Shown here in pieces: positions 14,329-22,652 of a DNA stretch of 64,000 nt. The notes beneath the pieces are model-generated. The model saw nothing but the letters and a program-made list of their open reading frames with translations, made no database searches and was not told the DNA's origin. This DNA is from Terrabacter aerolatus (GTDB lineage Bacteria; Actinomycetota; Actinomycetes; Actinomycetales; Dermatophilaceae), in NCBI RefSeq assembly GCF_007991735.1, contig NZ_BJYX01000003.1:1-64000 (forward strand), read 5' to 3'. The position numbers and the translations under genes are program-made. Numbering within the stretch: position 1 is the first letter of the stretch; each line of letters starts with the position of its first letter.

Positions 14329-15132
14329 TCAGCGGCTGGTGCGGCGGACCTCGGCCGACGCGTAGAGGCAGATCGTCGCCGCCATGGCGAGGTTGAGCGA
14401 CTCCGCGTGCCCGTGGATGGGCACCCGCACGACGTCGTCGCACGCGTCCCGCACCTCGACGGGCAGGCCCCACGCCTCGTTGCCCATCACCCACGCGTGC
14501 GCACCCGAGAGGTCGGCGTCGTGCAGCAGCGTCGTCCCCGCGCCGTCGGCGGCGAGCAGCCGGACGCCGCGCCCGCGCAGGGCCGCGAGGATCTCCGGCA
14601 CCGAGGCACCGACCGAGATCGGCAGGTGCCACAGCGACCCGACCGTCGAGCGGACGACCTTGCTGTTGTAGACGTCGACGCTGGCGTCGCTGACGACCAC
14701 GGCGTCGGCGCCGGCGGCGTCGGCGCCCCGGATGACCGTGCCGGCGTTGCCGGGGTCACGGACGTTCGTCAGGACGCAGACGAGGGCGTCGGCCGGGAGG
14801 TCGGCGAGCACGTCGGCCAGTGGGAGGTCGAGCGCCCGGCACACGGCCGCGATGCCCTGGGGCGACTCGGTGTCGCACATCGCGGCCAGCACCTCGGGCG
14901 TCACCTCGTTGACCCACAGGTCGGCGACCCGGGCGGACTCGACGATGTCGGCATGGCGCTGCGCCGCCTCCGGCGTCACGTAGACGTCGCGGACGAGGTC
15001 GGGTCGGAAGGCGACAGCCTCACGGACGGCCTGCGGCCCCTCCGCCAGGAAGTCACCGGTGCGCGCACGCATCGAACGCCGGGACAGCGCCCGCACTGCC
15101 TTGACCCGATCGGATCGGGGGTTGGTCAGCAC
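14329..15132 (-). CDS. SpoU/TrmH-family RNA 2'-O-methyltransferase
   Basis: SPOUT-fold methyltransferase that probably methylates a ribose in rRNA (TsnR-like); the target nucleotide cannot be read from sequence. It has 267 residues. Motif 1 is NVRDPGNAGTVIRGAD, motif 2 MGNEAWGLP and motif 3 IPIHGHAESLNLAMAA, giving the knotted SAM pocket. An N-terminal substrate-binding part (about 1-100) precedes the catalytic domain. The GTG at 15132 (VLTNPRSDRV) is chosen because homologues start here. It follows rplT by 46 bases, the usual actinobacterial order. Confidence 0.93.
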   Translation of the reverse strand: MLTNPRSDRVKAVRALSRRSMRARTGDFLAEGPQAVREAVAFRPDLVRDVYVTPEAAQRHADIVESARVADLWVNEVTPEVLAAMCDTESPQGIAAVCRALDLPLADVLADLPADALVCVLTNVRDPGNAGTVIRGADAAGADAVVVSDASVDVYNSKVVRSTVGSLWHLPISVGASVPEILAALRGRGVRLLAADGAGTTLLHDADLSGAHAWVMGNEAWGLPVEVRDACDDVVRVPIHGHAESLNLAMAATICLYASAEVRRTSR

Positions 15133-15178
15133 GGGGTGCCCCGGCGCTCGAGAGGTGTGGTGCGCGGTCGGACGACGC

Positions 15179-15568
15179 TCAGGCGGCGTCGCCGGCCTTC
15201 GCGTCCGCCTGGGCGGGCACGTTGGCGCGCGAGAGCTCGACGAGCGTGGCGAACGCCGGCGCGTCGTTGACGGCGAGGTCCGCGAGGATCTTGCGGTCGA
15301 CCTCGACACCGGCGGCCTTGAGGCCCTGCATGAACCGGTTGTACGTCATGCCGTTGGCGCGGGCCGCGGCGTTGATGCGCTGGATCCAGAGGCGACGGAA
15401 GTCGCCCTTCTTCGCGCGACGGTCACGGTAGGCGTAGCCCAGCGAGTGGGTGACCTGCTCCTTGGCCTTGCGGTACAGACGCGAACGCTGCCCGCGGTAA
15501 CCGCTGGCGCGCTCGAGAACGACGCGACGCTTCTTCTGGGCGTTGACCGCCCGCTTCACGCGTGCCAC
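15179..15568 (-). CDS. rplT: 50S ribosomal protein L20
   Basis: Binds 23S rRNA early in 50S assembly. The 129 residues include the basic N terminus ([14 protein letters not shown]) and [15 protein letters not shown], both family hallmarks; the Ala/Asp-rich C-terminal tail is an extra found in some actinobacteria. The GTG start at 15568 has a strong AAGGAGT ribosome binding site. Third gene of infC-rpmI-rplT. In E. coli and Bacillus this operon is autoregulated (by L20); nothing in the sequence proves that here. Confidence 0.98.
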   Translation of the reverse strand: MARVKRAVNAQKKRRVVLERASGYRGQRSRLYRKAKEQVTHSLGYAYRDRRAKKGDFRRLWIQRINAAARANGMTYNRFMQGLKAAGVEVDRKILADLAVNDAPAFATLVELSRANVPAQADAKAGDAA

Positions 15569-15664
15569 GTGAATACTCCTTCTCTGCTTGACGCAGTGCT
15601 TGCTGCTGCTGGCCTACCGGGGACCCGGTCGCTCAGCGAAGTGCTGATGGGTGGGGGTCCCGGC

Positions 15665-15859
15665 TCACTTGCCGAGGAGCTTCTTGGCCTTCTTGGCGTC
15701 CGGCTTGGCGAGCTCGACGTCGTTCGCGATGGAACGCATCTTCTTGCTCGACTTGTGCTCGAGCAGGTGGCGACCGCCGGCCTGCTCGCGCATGACCTTG
15801 CCGGTGCCGGTCAGGCGGAAACGCTTCTTCGCACCGCTGTGCGTCTTCATCTTCGGCAT
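15665..15859 (-). CDS. rpmI: 50S ribosomal protein L35
   Basis: Small basic 50S protein of 64 residues beginning PKMKTHSGAKKRF, a diagnostic start, and ending DAKKAKKLLGK. The ATG at 15859 has an AAGGAGAT ribosome binding site 9 bases upstream. It lies between infC and rplT. Confidence 0.98.
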   Translation of the reverse strand: MPKMKTHSGAKKRFRLTGTGKVMREQAGGRHLLEHKSSKKMRSIANDVELAKPDAKKAKKLLGK

Positions 15860-15882
15860 GGGGGCCGATCTCCTTCGTGTTG

Positions 15883-15902
15883 CGTGCGCCAGTGGGCGCA
15901 CG
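15883..15902 (-). promoter_or_regulatory. Hairpin between infC and rpmI
   Basis: Eight-base perfect inverted arms (CGTGCGCC and GGCGCACG) around a 4-base loop, in the 105-base infC-rpmI gap. There is no T tract, so it is not a classical terminator. Its position matches that of the L20-dependent control region in other bacteria, but a specific role is a guess. Confidence 0.4.
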
Positions 15903-15964
15903 TGGTGTGTCGGGCCGGTTGCTCGAGACTGGGCTCGCGCCTCCGGCTGGTCACCACCGGCCGA

Positions 15965-16663
15965 TCACTCGGCTGCGGCGGTGGCCTGGTCGGTCTGCGG
16001 GGCCGGCGCCTCGGACTGCTCGGCGGCGGGGGCCGTCGGGGCTTCCATGGCTTCCGTGGCTTCCGTGGCCTCCGGTGCTGCCGTGGTCGCGGTGTCGGCC
16101 GGTCGCTGGTCGTGCTGCTCGCGGGAGCGACGCTGCTCGGCCTTGGCCTCGGCCTTCTTCTTGGTCGGACCGATCACCATGATCATGTTGCGGCCGTCCT
16201 GCTTCGGTGCCGACTCGACGAAGCCGAGCTCGGCGATGTCCTCGGCGAGACGCTCGAGCAGACGACGACCCAGCTCGGGCCGGCTCTGCTCGCGGCCGCG
16301 GAACATGATCGTCACCTTGACCTTGTCGCCCGCCTTGAGGAACCGCTCGACGTGGCCCTTCTTGGTGCCGTAGTCGTGCGGGTCGATCTTCGGGCGGAGC
16401 TTGATCTCCTTGATGACGGTGTTGACCTGGTTCTTGCGCGCTTCCCGTGCCTTCATGGCGGCTTCGTACTTGAACTTGCCGAAGTCCATGAGCTTGGCGA
16501 CCGGCGGCTTGGCCATGGGGGCCACCTCGACGAGGTCGAGGTTCGCCTCCTCGGCCAGACGCAGCGCGTCCTCGACGCGGACGATGCCGACCTGCTCGCC
16601 GTTGGGGCCAACCAAGCGCACTTCCGGGACCCGGATGCGCTCGTTGATGCGAGGCTCGCTGAT
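15965..16663 (-). CDS. infC: Translation initiation factor IF-3 (AUC start)
   Basis: IF-3 binds the 30S subunit and proofreads start-codon and initiator-tRNA selection. The 232 residues contain the N-domain starting [16 protein letters not shown], the linker, the C-domain ([20 protein letters not shown]) and an Ala/Thr/Glu-rich tail of about 60 residues. Homology runs upstream of the first ATG/GTG in frame (16621) to an ATC codon at 16661-16663, and AGGAG stands 6 bases before that ATC. The AUC start is therefore strongly supported; rare AUU or AUC starts let IF-3 repress its own translation. First gene of infC-rpmI-rplT. Confidence 0.95.
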   Translation of the reverse strand: MSEPRINERIRVPEVRLVGPNGEQVGIVRVEDALRLAEEANLDLVEVAPMAKPPVAKLMDFGKFKYEAAMKAREARKNQVNTVIKEIKLRPKIDPHDYGTKKGHVERFLKAGDKVKVTIMFRGREQSRPELGRRLLERLAEDIAELGFVESAPKQDGRNMIMVIGPTKKKAEAKAEQRRSREQHDQRPADTATTAAPEATEATEAMEAPTAPAAEQSEAPAPQTDQATAAAE

Positions 16664-16942
16664 GTGGTGCTCCTAAGTTCGAGAAATGGTGTGACCAGAC
16701 GGAGAGTGCCTGTCCTGCTGCGACCACAACGAGAAAAGGGCTCCCCGTGTGTGCACGGGAAGCCCAAGGGTCGCGTATGCCCGACGGTCGCCGTCTCGTC
16801 ACACGGCTCGGCAGGCGTGCCGCGGGCGGCGGCCGGTCGAGCAGACCTTGACCCGGCGACCGTGAGGTCGACGCGGGTGGAAGCGGGCTTCTCTTGCACG
16901 TCGTCACCGGCGTCCGCCGGAGCGGGGCATGGTGACGGCTGG
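16664..16942 (-). promoter_or_regulatory. infC leader region
   Basis: This 279-base stretch between the MFS transporter stop and infC holds no convincing gene. It contains a strong terminator-type hairpin (16731-16765) about 70 bases before the infC ribosome binding site, one GTATGCC word (16775-16781), and the AGGAG serving infC. The promoter of the ribosomal operon must lie here or in the end of the MFS gene; I could not place its -35/-10 with confidence. Confidence 0.5.
16731..16765 (-). terminator. Terminator or attenuator upstream of infC
   Basis: On the minus strand a 12-bp stem (GGGCTTCCCGTG with CACGGGGAGCCC, one G-U pair, CACA loop) is followed by TTTTCTC. It either ends the MFS transcript, whose stop lies 178 bases upstream, or acts as an attenuator in the infC-rpmI-rplT leader. 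The position of the infC transcript start decides between the two. Confidence 0.8.
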
Positions 16943-18292
16943 TCAGTGACCGATGTTAGCAGCCGAGGCGCCGTGCTCCGAATCGGCGCTGCCGCCCCGG
17001 GTCGGAGTCCCGACCCGCCCCTCGTCCGGAGCCTCGGAGCCGGCGCCCGCCCGCGCCCCACGGCTGGCGCGTGAACCGACCATCCCGGCGACCGCGATGA
17101 CGACACCGAGGGCCGAGACCACGACGAAGCCCCACGGCCACCCACCGTGGTCGATGGCGAAGCCGGCGACGGGGGCGCCCACCGCGGACCCCGCGGTCAT
17201 GGCCGAACCGTGCCACCCCATCATCTCGCCGCGGAAGCGTTCGGGGACCTGGCGGCTCAGCTGCTCGACCGTCGCGGTGATCGTCGGGGCGCAGAGGAAG
17301 CCGGACACCGTGATGAGCACGGCGAAGCTCGGCACCCCGACGGCGAGCGCGACGGGCGCCGTCGTGGCTGCGAGTCCCCCGAGCAGCCAGAAGACCGAGA
17401 AGGAGCGGTGCCAGGCGCCGTAGAGCAGTCCACCCACGAGCGAGCCGGCACCCCACAGGGCCAGCACCCAGCCGATCGAGCCGGTGGCCTGGAAGGAGCG
17501 CAGCGCCGCGACGATCGAGACGTCGGTGCCGCTCAGCACGAGCGTCGAGCAGGCGGCGGCGAGGTAGACCGCGGCGACCGGAACGGTGATGAAGCCGCGG
17601 ATCGCGCGTGCCGGCGGGGCGTCGTCGGGCTCGACCGCGCCGGCGACGGCCTCGGCCCGCCCGGCCTCGCCCACCCCGTCGAGCGCGACCTGCTCCCCCA
17701 CCGCGTCGGTGTCGGAGGTGAGCCTGGGGTTGACGAGCCACAGGACGAACCCCGCTGCGACGGAGGTGAGCTCGCAGACCAGCAGCGCCCAGCCGGTGTC
17801 CCACGAGGTCGCCAGCCACACACCGATGGCCGGACCGGCCATGAAGGACAGCTCGGTCGCCGACGAGTCGAGCGAGAGGGCCGTGCGCCTCTGCTCGGTG
17901 GGCACGGACCGGATGATGACCTGGCGCAGGATGGAGAAGGTCGGCACGACGAAGAGCCCGGCGAGCGCGGCGAAACCGATGAGCGGGGCGTAGCCGACCC
18001 AGGGCGCGATCGACCAGCAGACCGCCTGGACCACGAGGGAGGGCCCGACCGTTCGGCGCAGGCCGATCCGGTCGAGCAGGCGACCGCGCCAGGGACCCGA
18101 GACGGCCACGGCGACGGTGGAGGCCGCCGTGACGAGCCCGGCCTCGCCGTAGCTGCGGCCGAGCGAGGACACCACGTGCAGCGTGAGGATCACGGCGCCG
18201 GCCCACATCGGGACGCGGATGAGGAAGCCCAGCACCAGCGCCGAGCGCGTGTCGCGGTTGGCGAGCACCGGCCGGTAGGCCCCCAGATCCAT
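16943..18292 (-). CDS. Major facilitator superfamily transporter
   Basis: A 449-residue membrane protein with about 12 hydrophobic segments, a central acidic cytoplasmic loop (about residues 200-230) and an MFS-type loop between helices 2 and 3 (GPWRGRLLDRIGLRR). It is of the drug or metabolite efflux type (MFS_1); the substrate cannot be inferred. Glu and Asp residues inside helices would suit proton coupling. The ATG at 18292 begins MDLGAYRPVLANRDTR; upstream in-frame sequence is low complexity and unlikely to be translated. It is divergent from the EF-G-like gene. Confidence 0.9.
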   Translation of the reverse strand: MDLGAYRPVLANRDTRSALVLGFLIRVPMWAGAVILTLHVVSSLGRSYGEAGLVTAASTVAVAVSGPWRGRLLDRIGLRRTVGPSLVVQAVCWSIAPWVGYAPLIGFAALAGLFVVPTFSILRQVIIRSVPTEQRRTALSLDSSATELSFMAGPAIGVWLATSWDTGWALLVCELTSVAAGFVLWLVNPRLTSDTDAVGEQVALDGVGEAGRAEAVAGAVEPDDAPPARAIRGFITVPVAAVYLAAACSTLVLSGTDVSIVAALRSFQATGSIGWVLALWGAGSLVGGLLYGAWHRSFSVFWLLGGLAATTAPVALAVGVPSFAVLITVSGFLCAPTITATVEQLSRQVPERFRGEMMGWHGSAMTAGSAVGAPVAGFAIDHGGWPWGFVVVSALGVVIAVAGMVGSRASRGARAGAGSEAPDEGRVGTPTRGGSADSEHGASAANIGH

Positions 18293-18436
18293 GGCACGAA
18301 GCCTGCCACCCGCCACCGACGGCGCGCACGCGGGTTCTCGCCCGGTGCCACCCGGCCCGCCCACCGGCGGTGCGCTCCCACGCGGCATACGCCAGAGGTC
18401 TTGTGACCGCCGTGGGACAGGAGAAAGGTGGGAGCC

Positions 18437-20503
18437 ATGGCAAAGACGCCCGGCAGATCAGACCTTCCTGCGGCCCCCAACCCCGCCTCGCCGCAGGACA
18501 TCCGCAACGTCGTGCTGGTCGGACCCGGCGGGGCCGGCAAGACCGCACTCTTCGAGGCGCTCGTCGCGGCGCGGGTCCCGGGGCAGCGCACCGGCACCGG
18601 CGAGCACGTGCGCACGACGACCCTGACCGCTGCCTCCTTCACGTCGGGGACGGTCACCCTCAACCTGCTCGACACGCCGGGCTACCCCGACTTCGTCGGT
18701 GACCTGCGGGCCGGGCTGCGTGCCGCGGACGCCGCGGTCTTCGTCGTGTCCGGCGCCGACGACATCGACCGACCGGTGTCGCTGCTGTGGCGCGAGTGCG
18801 CGGCCGTCGGCATGCCGCGGGCCGTCGTGGTGACGCACCTGGACCAGCCGCGCGCCGACTTCGCGGCGACCGTGCAGATGTGCCGCCGCACCTTCGGTGA
18901 CGCCCGCGCCACGCACTGGCCCGTGCTCGACGCCGGGTCGGTCACCGGCGTCGTGGGGCTGCTGACCGGTGAGACGTCCGAGGAGCACGAGGAGGCCCGC
19001 GCCGCCCTCATCGAGTCCGTCATCGAGGAGTCCGAGGACGCCGGCCTGCTCGACCGCTACCTCGAGGGCGAGAGCATCGACACCGAGGCGCTGCTCGCCG
19101 ACCTCCGCACGGCGATCGCCCAGGGCACCTTCTTCCCCATCCTGCCCGTCTCCCCGCTCACCGGCGCCGGCGTGGAGGAGCTGCTCGGCATGGTCGAGCG
19201 AGCCTTCCCCGACCCGACGGTCCACCCGCTGCCCACCGTCACCTCACCTGCCGGTGGCGCGATCGGCGGGGTCGCGTGCGACCCGTCGCAGCCGCTCGTC
19301 GCCGAGGTGGTGCGCACGACCACCGACCCCTACGTCGGGCGCCTGTCGCTCGTGCGCGTCTTCTCCGGCACGCTGCGCGTGGACGAGCCGGTGCACGTGT
19401 CGGGACATCTCGGCGACTTCGTCGGGCACGAGGTCGCCGGCCACCCGGCCCACGACGACGACGAGCGCGTCGGCCCGCTCGCGTCACCGTTCGTCGACGC
19501 GCACCGGCCCCGCGGCACCGCCATCGCCGGCGACCTGGCGCTCGTGTCCAAGCTGACCCGCGCCGAGACGTCGGACACCCTCTCCTCGGTGGAGCGGCCC
19601 GCCGTGGTCGCGCCGTGGCTGCTGCCCGAGCCGCAGCTGCCGGTGGCGATCCGGGCCGCGACGAAGTCCGACGACGACAAGCTCGGCGGAGCGTTGCAGC
19701 GGCTCGTCGCCGAGGACGTGACGATGCGGATGGAGCACTCGACCGAGAACGACCAGGTCGTCCTCTGGACGATGGGGCAGGCCCACGTCGACGACCTCAT
19801 CGGTCAGCTCGCGGACCGCTACGGCGTCACGGTGACGGCCGAGCCCTACCGCACCTCGCTGCGCGAGACGTTCGTGCGCCGGTGCTCGGTGCAGGGCCGC
19901 CACGTCAAGCAGTCCGGTGGGCACGGGCAGTATGCCGTCTGCTCCATCGACATCGAGCCGCTCCCCCGCGGGGCCGGCTTCGAGTTCGTCGACAAGGTCG
20001 TCGGCGGGGCGGTGCCCCGCCAGTTCATCCCGTCGGTCGAGAAGGGCGCCCGGCTCCAGCTCGAGAAGGGCCTGCTCACCGGGCACCCGGTCGTCGACGT
20101 CCGGGTCACGCTGACGGACGGCAAGGCGCATTCGGTCGACTCGTCCGACGTCGCCTTCCAGACCGCCGCGGCCCTCGCGCTCAAGGAGGCGGCCAACGCC
20201 TCGACCATGGCGCTGCTCGAGCCCATCGACCGGGTCGACATCACCATCGCCGACGAGTACCTCGGCGCCGTCATGTCCGACCTCCGCGGTCGGCGCGGGC
20301 AGGTGCTGGGCACCGAGCCGGCCGACGGCATGGGACCGGAGGGTGGCTGGACGGTCGTGCACGCCGAGGTGCCCTCGGCCGAGCTGTCGCGCTACCCCAT
20401 CGACCTGCGCTCGGTGTCGCACGGGACGGGGTCGTTCGTGCGCGAGCCGCTGCGCCACGACCTCCTGCCCGCCGACAAGGCCAAGGACCTCCTCGGCAGC
20501 TGA
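18437..20503 (+). CDS. fusA2: Elongation factor G-like protein (EF-G2 family)
   Basis: Translation-factor GTPase paralogue with the domain order of EF-G: G domain (about 20-290), domain II, III, IV and V; 688 residues. G1 is GPGGAGKT (29-36), G3 DTPG (79-82). G4 reads THLD (133-136) instead of the canonical NKxD, so guanine recognition may be altered. EF-G2 proteins are common in actinobacteria; their role is unsettled and is not ordinary translocation. The ATG at 18437 follows GGTGGGAG; an in-frame GTG at 18428 overlaps that site. One of few plus-strand genes; ends at a strong hairpin. Confidence 0.92.
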   Translation: MAKTPGRSDLPAAPNPASPQDIRNVVLVGPGGAGKTALFEALVAARVPGQRTGTGEHVRTTTLTAASFTSGTVTLNLLDTPGYPDFVGDLRAGLRAADAAVFVVSGADDIDRPVSLLWRECAAVGMPRAVVVTHLDQPRADFAATVQMCRRTFGDARATHWPVLDAGSVTGVVGLLTGETSEEHEEARAALIESVIEESEDAGLLDRYLEGESIDTEALLADLRTAIAQGTFFPILPVSPLTGAGVEELLGMVERAFPDPTVHPLPTVTSPAGGAIGGVACDPSQPLVAEVVRTTTDPYVGRLSLVRVFSGTLRVDEPVHVSGHLGDFVGHEVAGHPAHDDDERVGPLASPFVDAHRPRGTAIAGDLALVSKLTRAETSDTLSSVERPAVVAPWLLPEPQLPVAIRAATKSDDDKLGGALQRLVAEDVTMRMEHSTENDQVVLWTMGQAHVDDLIGQLADRYGVTVTAEPYRTSLRETFVRRCSVQGRHVKQSGGHGQYAVCSIDIEPLPRGAGFEFVDKVVGGAVPRQFIPSVEKGARLQLEKGLLTGHPVVDVRVTLTDGKAHSVDSSDVAFQTAAALALKEAANASTMALLEPIDRVDITIADEYLGAVMSDLRGRRGQVLGTEPADGMGPEGGWTVVHAEVPSAELSRYPIDLRSVSHGTGSFVREPLRHDLLPADKAKDLLGS

Positions 20504-20513
20504 GACCACGACG

Positions 20514-20561
20514 ACGACGAAGGAGCAGCCCGCGCGGACGCGCGGGCTGCTCCTTCGTCGT
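20514..20561. terminator. Bidirectional 23-bp perfect hairpin
   Basis: A 23-base arm (20514-20536) and its exact reverse complement (20539-20561) are separated by two bases, between the convergent fusA2 (+) and the oxidoreductase (-). There is no long T tract, as often in actinobacterial terminators. It should stop transcription from both sides. Confidence 0.85.
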
Positions 20562-20588
20562 GACCGGGTTGCGGTCGACCGGCTCGGG

Positions 20589-21590
20589 TCAGAGCCGGAC
20601 GAGCATCTTGCCGACGTTCTCGCCGCGCAGGACGCCGAGGAAGGCGTCCACGGCGTGGTCGATGCCGTCGCTGAACGTCTCGCGCGAGGTCAGGGTCCCG
20701 TCGGCGATCCAGCCGGCGGCACGCTGGGCGTACTCGCCGGCGAGGTCCCAGTGGTCGCCCACGAGGAAGCCGGTGATCGTGCCGCGCGTCTGGATGAGGC
20801 GGGCCAGGTTGCGCGGGCCCGGGGCGGCCTCGGTGTTGTTGTACACCGAGATCGCACCGCAGATCGCGATGCGGCCGCCGAGACGCAGCGAACCGACGGC
20901 GGCCTCGAGGTGGTCACCCCCCACGTTGTCGAAGTAGACGTCGATGCCGTCGGGCGCGGCCTCGCGCAGCAGGTCGGAGACGCGGCCGTCCTTGTAGTTG
21001 AAGGCTGCGTCGAAGCCGAGGTCGTTCAGGAGGTGGTCGACCTTCTCCTGCGAGCCGGCGCTGCCGATGACCCGGCTCGCACCGAGGGCCTTGGCGACCT
21101 GGCCGACGACACTGCCCACGGCGCCGGCGGCGCCGGACACGAAGACGACGTCGCCCTCCTTGAGCCCCGCGACGCGGGTCAGCCCGGCGTATGCCGTCAG
21201 GCCGGTCATGCCGAGCACGCCGAGGTAGGCGGAGGCGGGGGCCACCGAGGTGTCGACGACGCGCACGCCGGAGCCGTCGACGACGGCCTCCTCGCGCCAG
21301 CCGAGACCGTGCAGCACGTGGTCGCCGACGGCGATGCCCTCGGCCCTGGACTCGGTCACGACGCCGACCGCGCCACCGTGCATCGCCTCACCGAGCGCGT
21401 ACGGCTCGGCGTAGGACTTGGCCTCGCTCATGCGGCCACGCATGTAGGGGTCGACCGACATGACCTCGTTGCGCACGCGGACCTGGCCGTCGGCGAGGTC
21501 GACGGGTGCGCTCTCGACGAGGGCGAAGTCGTCAGGGGTGGGCCAGCCGACGGGACGGCTCTTGAGCTGGACCTCGCGGGGGTTGATCAT
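20589..21590 (-). CDS. NADP-dependent oxidoreductase (CurA/PTGR-like MDR family)
   Basis: Zinc-free medium-chain reductase of the CurA/leukotriene-B4-dehydrogenase type, which reduces alpha,beta-unsaturated carbonyls with NADPH. The 333 residues show SVDPYMRGRM near the N terminus, the Rossmann loop GAAGAVGSVVGQVAK, FDNVGGDHLEA and the family end ENVGKMLVRL. The substrate is unknown. The ATG at 21590 has AAGGAG. It lies 72 bases after ohr on the same strand, so both may belong to one electrophile/peroxide response. Confidence 0.92.
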   Translation of the reverse strand: MINPREVQLKSRPVGWPTPDDFALVESAPVDLADGQVRVRNEVMSVDPYMRGRMSEAKSYAEPYALGEAMHGGAVGVVTESRAEGIAVGDHVLHGLGWREEAVVDGSGVRVVDTSVAPASAYLGVLGMTGLTAYAGLTRVAGLKEGDVVFVSGAAGAVGSVVGQVAKALGASRVIGSAGSQEKVDHLLNDLGFDAAFNYKDGRVSDLLREAAPDGIDVYFDNVGGDHLEAAVGSLRLGGRIAICGAISVYNNTEAAPGPRNLARLIQTRGTITGFLVGDHWDLAGEYAQRAAGWIADGTLTSRETFSDGIDHAVDAFLGVLRGENVGKMLVRL

Positions 21591-21662
21591 CGGGTCTCCT
21601 TCTGGGACAGGGGTTCTCAGGTGGTGAAGAGGTGGAGGGTGGTGCTGTGCGGGATCGGCGCC

Positions 21663-22091
21663 TCAGTCGACGAGGATCTCGACCGGGATGTTGCCGCGCG
21701 TGGCGTTGGAGTAGGGGCACACCTGGTGCGCGGTGTCGACGAGCTCGCGACCGAGCTGCGGGTCGAGACCCTCGGGCAGCTCGACGTGGAGGACGACGCC
21801 GAGACCGAAGCCGGTGCTCGAGGACCCGGAGAGGCTGACGTCGGCGGTGACCGCGACGTCGAAGTCCTCGACCCGACGCTTGCGCGCGACGACGCCGAGA
21901 GCGCTCGCGAAGCACGCGGCATACCCCGCGGCGAAGAGCTGCTCGGGGTTGGTGCCCTCACCGGAGCCGCCGAGCTCACGCGGGGCGGCGAGCGTGACGT
22001 CAAGGCGGCCGTCGGAGGTGACGGCGCGCCCCTCGCGTCCGGAGGCGGTGGCCGAGGCGACGTACTGGGCGGTCTGCGTGGTGGTGCTCAT
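21663..22091 (-). CDS. ohr: Organic hydroperoxide resistance protein
   Basis: Thiol peroxidase that reduces organic hydroperoxides, using dihydrolipoyl groups in known members. The 142 residues contain both redox cysteines: C60 in GYAACFAS and C125 in HQVCPYSNATRGN. The ATG at 22091 follows AGGAG. Divergent from ohrR, with two operator-like palindromes between them. Confidence 0.97.
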   Translation of the reverse strand: MSTTTQTAQYVASATASGREGRAVTSDGRLDVTLAAPRELGGSGEGTNPEQLFAAGYAACFASALGVVARKRRVEDFDVAVTADVSLSGSSSTGFGLGVVLHVELPEGLDPQLGRELVDTAHQVCPYSNATRGNIPVEILVD

Positions 22092-22102
22092 CAGGCTCCT
22101 TG

Positions 22103-22132
22103 AATTGCTGGCAATTAAGTTGTGCGCAATTT
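22103..22132. promoter_or_regulatory. OhrR operators between ohr and ohrR
   Basis: The 58-base divergent gap contains AATTGC-TG-GCAATT (22103-22116, perfect 6-base arms) directly followed by AAGTTG-TGCG-CAATTT (22117-22132, one arm mismatch). OhrR/MarR operators in other bacteria carry AATTG/CAATT arms. A GATAGT hexamer (22133-22138) next to them may be the ohrR -10. Binding here would repress ohr and ohrR together until OhrR is oxidised. Confidence 0.8.
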
Positions 22133-22149
22133 GATAGTACGCTTGAGCC

Positions 22150-22611
22150 ATGAGCCCGTCCAGTCCGTCCACCCCGAGCCCCGGCCCGCTGAGCCTGGAG
22201 CAGCAGATCTGCTACGCGATGCACACGACGGTGCGCGCGTTCGACGCCGTCTATCGCGAGCTGCTCGCCGAGCACGGCCTGTCGTACCCGCAGTACATCG
22301 CGCTCATGGGGATCGCCGAGCACGGCCCGCTGACCGTGAGCCGGCTGGGTGAGCTGATGCGGCTCGACTCCGGCACCCTGTCGCCGCTGCTGAAGCGGAT
22401 GGAGGCAGCGGGTCTCGTCGGCCGGACCCGAGACCCCGAGGACGAGCGGCGCGTGCTCGTGTCGGCCACGTCGACCGGGCACGAGCGCATCGCAGCCCTG
22501 CGCGAGCTGCCCCAGCAGATCGCCGCCCGCAGCGGACTCTCCCGCGAGCAGATGCTCGCCCTGCACGAGACCCTGCGCACGGTCACCGACCGGCTCGACG
22601 CGCACAGCTGA
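22150..22611 (+). CDS. ohrR: MarR-family organic peroxide sensor
   Basis: Dimeric winged-helix repressor that releases DNA when its N-terminal cysteine is oxidised by organic peroxides. The 153 residues have the sensing cysteine in QQICYAMH (C21), the DNA-reading helix region (LGELMRLDSGTLSPLLKRME) and the wing (RDPEDERRVLV). No second cysteine is present, so it belongs to the one-cysteine class, which needs a low-molecular-weight thiol to lock the oxidised form. Divergent from its likely target ohr. Confidence 0.95.
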   Translation: MSPSSPSTPSPGPLSLEQQICYAMHTTVRAFDAVYRELLAEHGLSYPQYIALMGIAEHGPLTVSRLGELMRLDSGTLSPLLKRMEAAGLVGRTRDPEDERRVLVSATSTGHERIAALRELPQQIAARSGLSREQMLALHETLRTVTDRLDAHS

Positions 22612-22652
22612 GGTTCGCGTCCGGCGCCGGCGGCCGCGACGTCAACGCGACG

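Noticed and set aside
15569-15664. Structured RNA between rpmI and rplT
   Set aside because: GGGACCC/GGGTCCC arms and an inner CAGC/GCTG can pair, but the helix is interrupted and no family is recognised.
22612-22652. Terminator between ohrR and the DUF445 gene
   Set aside because: There are GC-rich short inverted segments, but no stem long enough to separate from background.
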